53,752 bases of DNA from an uncultured Verrucomicrobiota bacterium. Lineage in GTDB: Bacteria > Verrucomicrobiota > Verrucomicrobiia > Verrucomicrobiales > Verrucomicrobiaceae. The DNA is taken from positions 1 to 53,752 of the forward strand of contig CAINGK010000214.1 in NCBI GenBank assembly GCA_903848465.1, in the 5' to 3' direction. The notes beneath the pieces were generated by a model, which was not told where the DNA came from, did not search any database, and saw only the letters and a program-made list of their open reading frames with translations. The position numbers and the translations under genes are program-made. Positions 53,664-53,752 of this stretch are shown piece by piece. Numbering within the stretch: the stretch's first letter is position 1; each line of letters starts with the position of its first letter.

Positions 53664-53751
53664 CGCGAATGAGCACGAATAGCCGCGAATTTTTCACGAA
53701 TTTCAGAGTTCAGAATTCCTCTGCATTCGCGGTCATTCGTGGCCATTCGCG
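53664..53751. repeat. Large inverted repeat with 27-nt arms built of ATTCGCG-type units
   Basis: The left arm (53664-53690) is the near-complement of the right arm (53725-53751), with 22 of 27 positions matching. The right arm itself consists of ATTCGCGGTC, ATTCGTGGCC and ATTCGCG, a 10-nt period. Such elements look like a dispersed genomic repeat. Before it, 53544-53663 shows no gene. Confidence 0.6.
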
Positions 53752-53752
53752 T

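Overview
The window looks like a chromosome segment of a Verrucomicrobiota bacterium, most like Verrucomicrobiaceae/Prosthecobacter. This is inferred from protein types, not from a marker gene: a PEP-CTERM tail ending in an Arg cluster, LamG/DUF2341 fusions, a LamG-cytochrome c-DUF6797-propeller protein, an NPCBM protease, a bacterial VHL-like domain and an anti-sigma-like N-terminus of a type common in the PVC group. Hardly any gene has a Shine-Dalgarno sequence, so starts were chosen from signal peptides, domain edges and 4-nt ATGA overlaps. No tRNA, rRNA, CRISPR array, transposase or phage gene was seen.

Region 1 (1-23406, all minus strand) is a very large secretion locus. In transcription order it encodes a TpsB/FhaC-type outer-membrane transporter, an ExbB proton-channel protein with a periplasmic DUF2341+LamG extension, ExbD, TonB, a large porin, a periplasmic coiled-coil protein, a SurA-like parvulin, a 3,915-residue filamentous-haemagglutinin-type TpsA exoprotein and a membrane-anchored helical-repeat protein. 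Gaps are 2-34 nt or ATGA overlaps, so it reads as one operon. An anti-sigma-like membrane protein follows and runs off the left edge. The union of a two-partner secretion pair with a private Ton motor, a porin and a chaperone is the most striking system here.

Region 2 (23407-29503) holds a small membrane protein gene, a two-gene operon (PEP-CTERM protein, then a PstS-like binding protein, then a clear terminator), and an OmpR/PhoB-type response regulator overlapping a soluble PhoR-like kinase. Seven copies of a 16-bp motif, GTNAC-N6-GTYRC, sit only in the gene-free stretches before the TpsB operon, before the PEP-CTERM operon, before the response regulator and before a small membrane ORF. They suggest one regulon that couples surface secretion and the exported proteins to this two-component system.

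Region 3 (29668-37956, plus strand) carries an LpxH-like metallophosphoesterase, an RND efflux adaptor and pump, a LuxR-type regulator with a degenerate receiver, a 0.6-kb gene-free stretch full of repeats, and a halogenase-like flavoprotein.

Region 4 (38078-53543) is mostly secreted enzymes and catabolism: a metzincin-NPCBM protease (minus), a DadA-like dehydrogenase overlapping a VHL-like protein with two HExxH domains, a PAS-AraC regulator (minus), and a five-gene plus-strand run (Sel1-C39 protease, LamG-cytochrome-propeller, SASA esterase, unknown secreted protein, L-serine dehydratase), then a DUF4112 membrane protein. The right end holds a dispersed-type inverted repeat.
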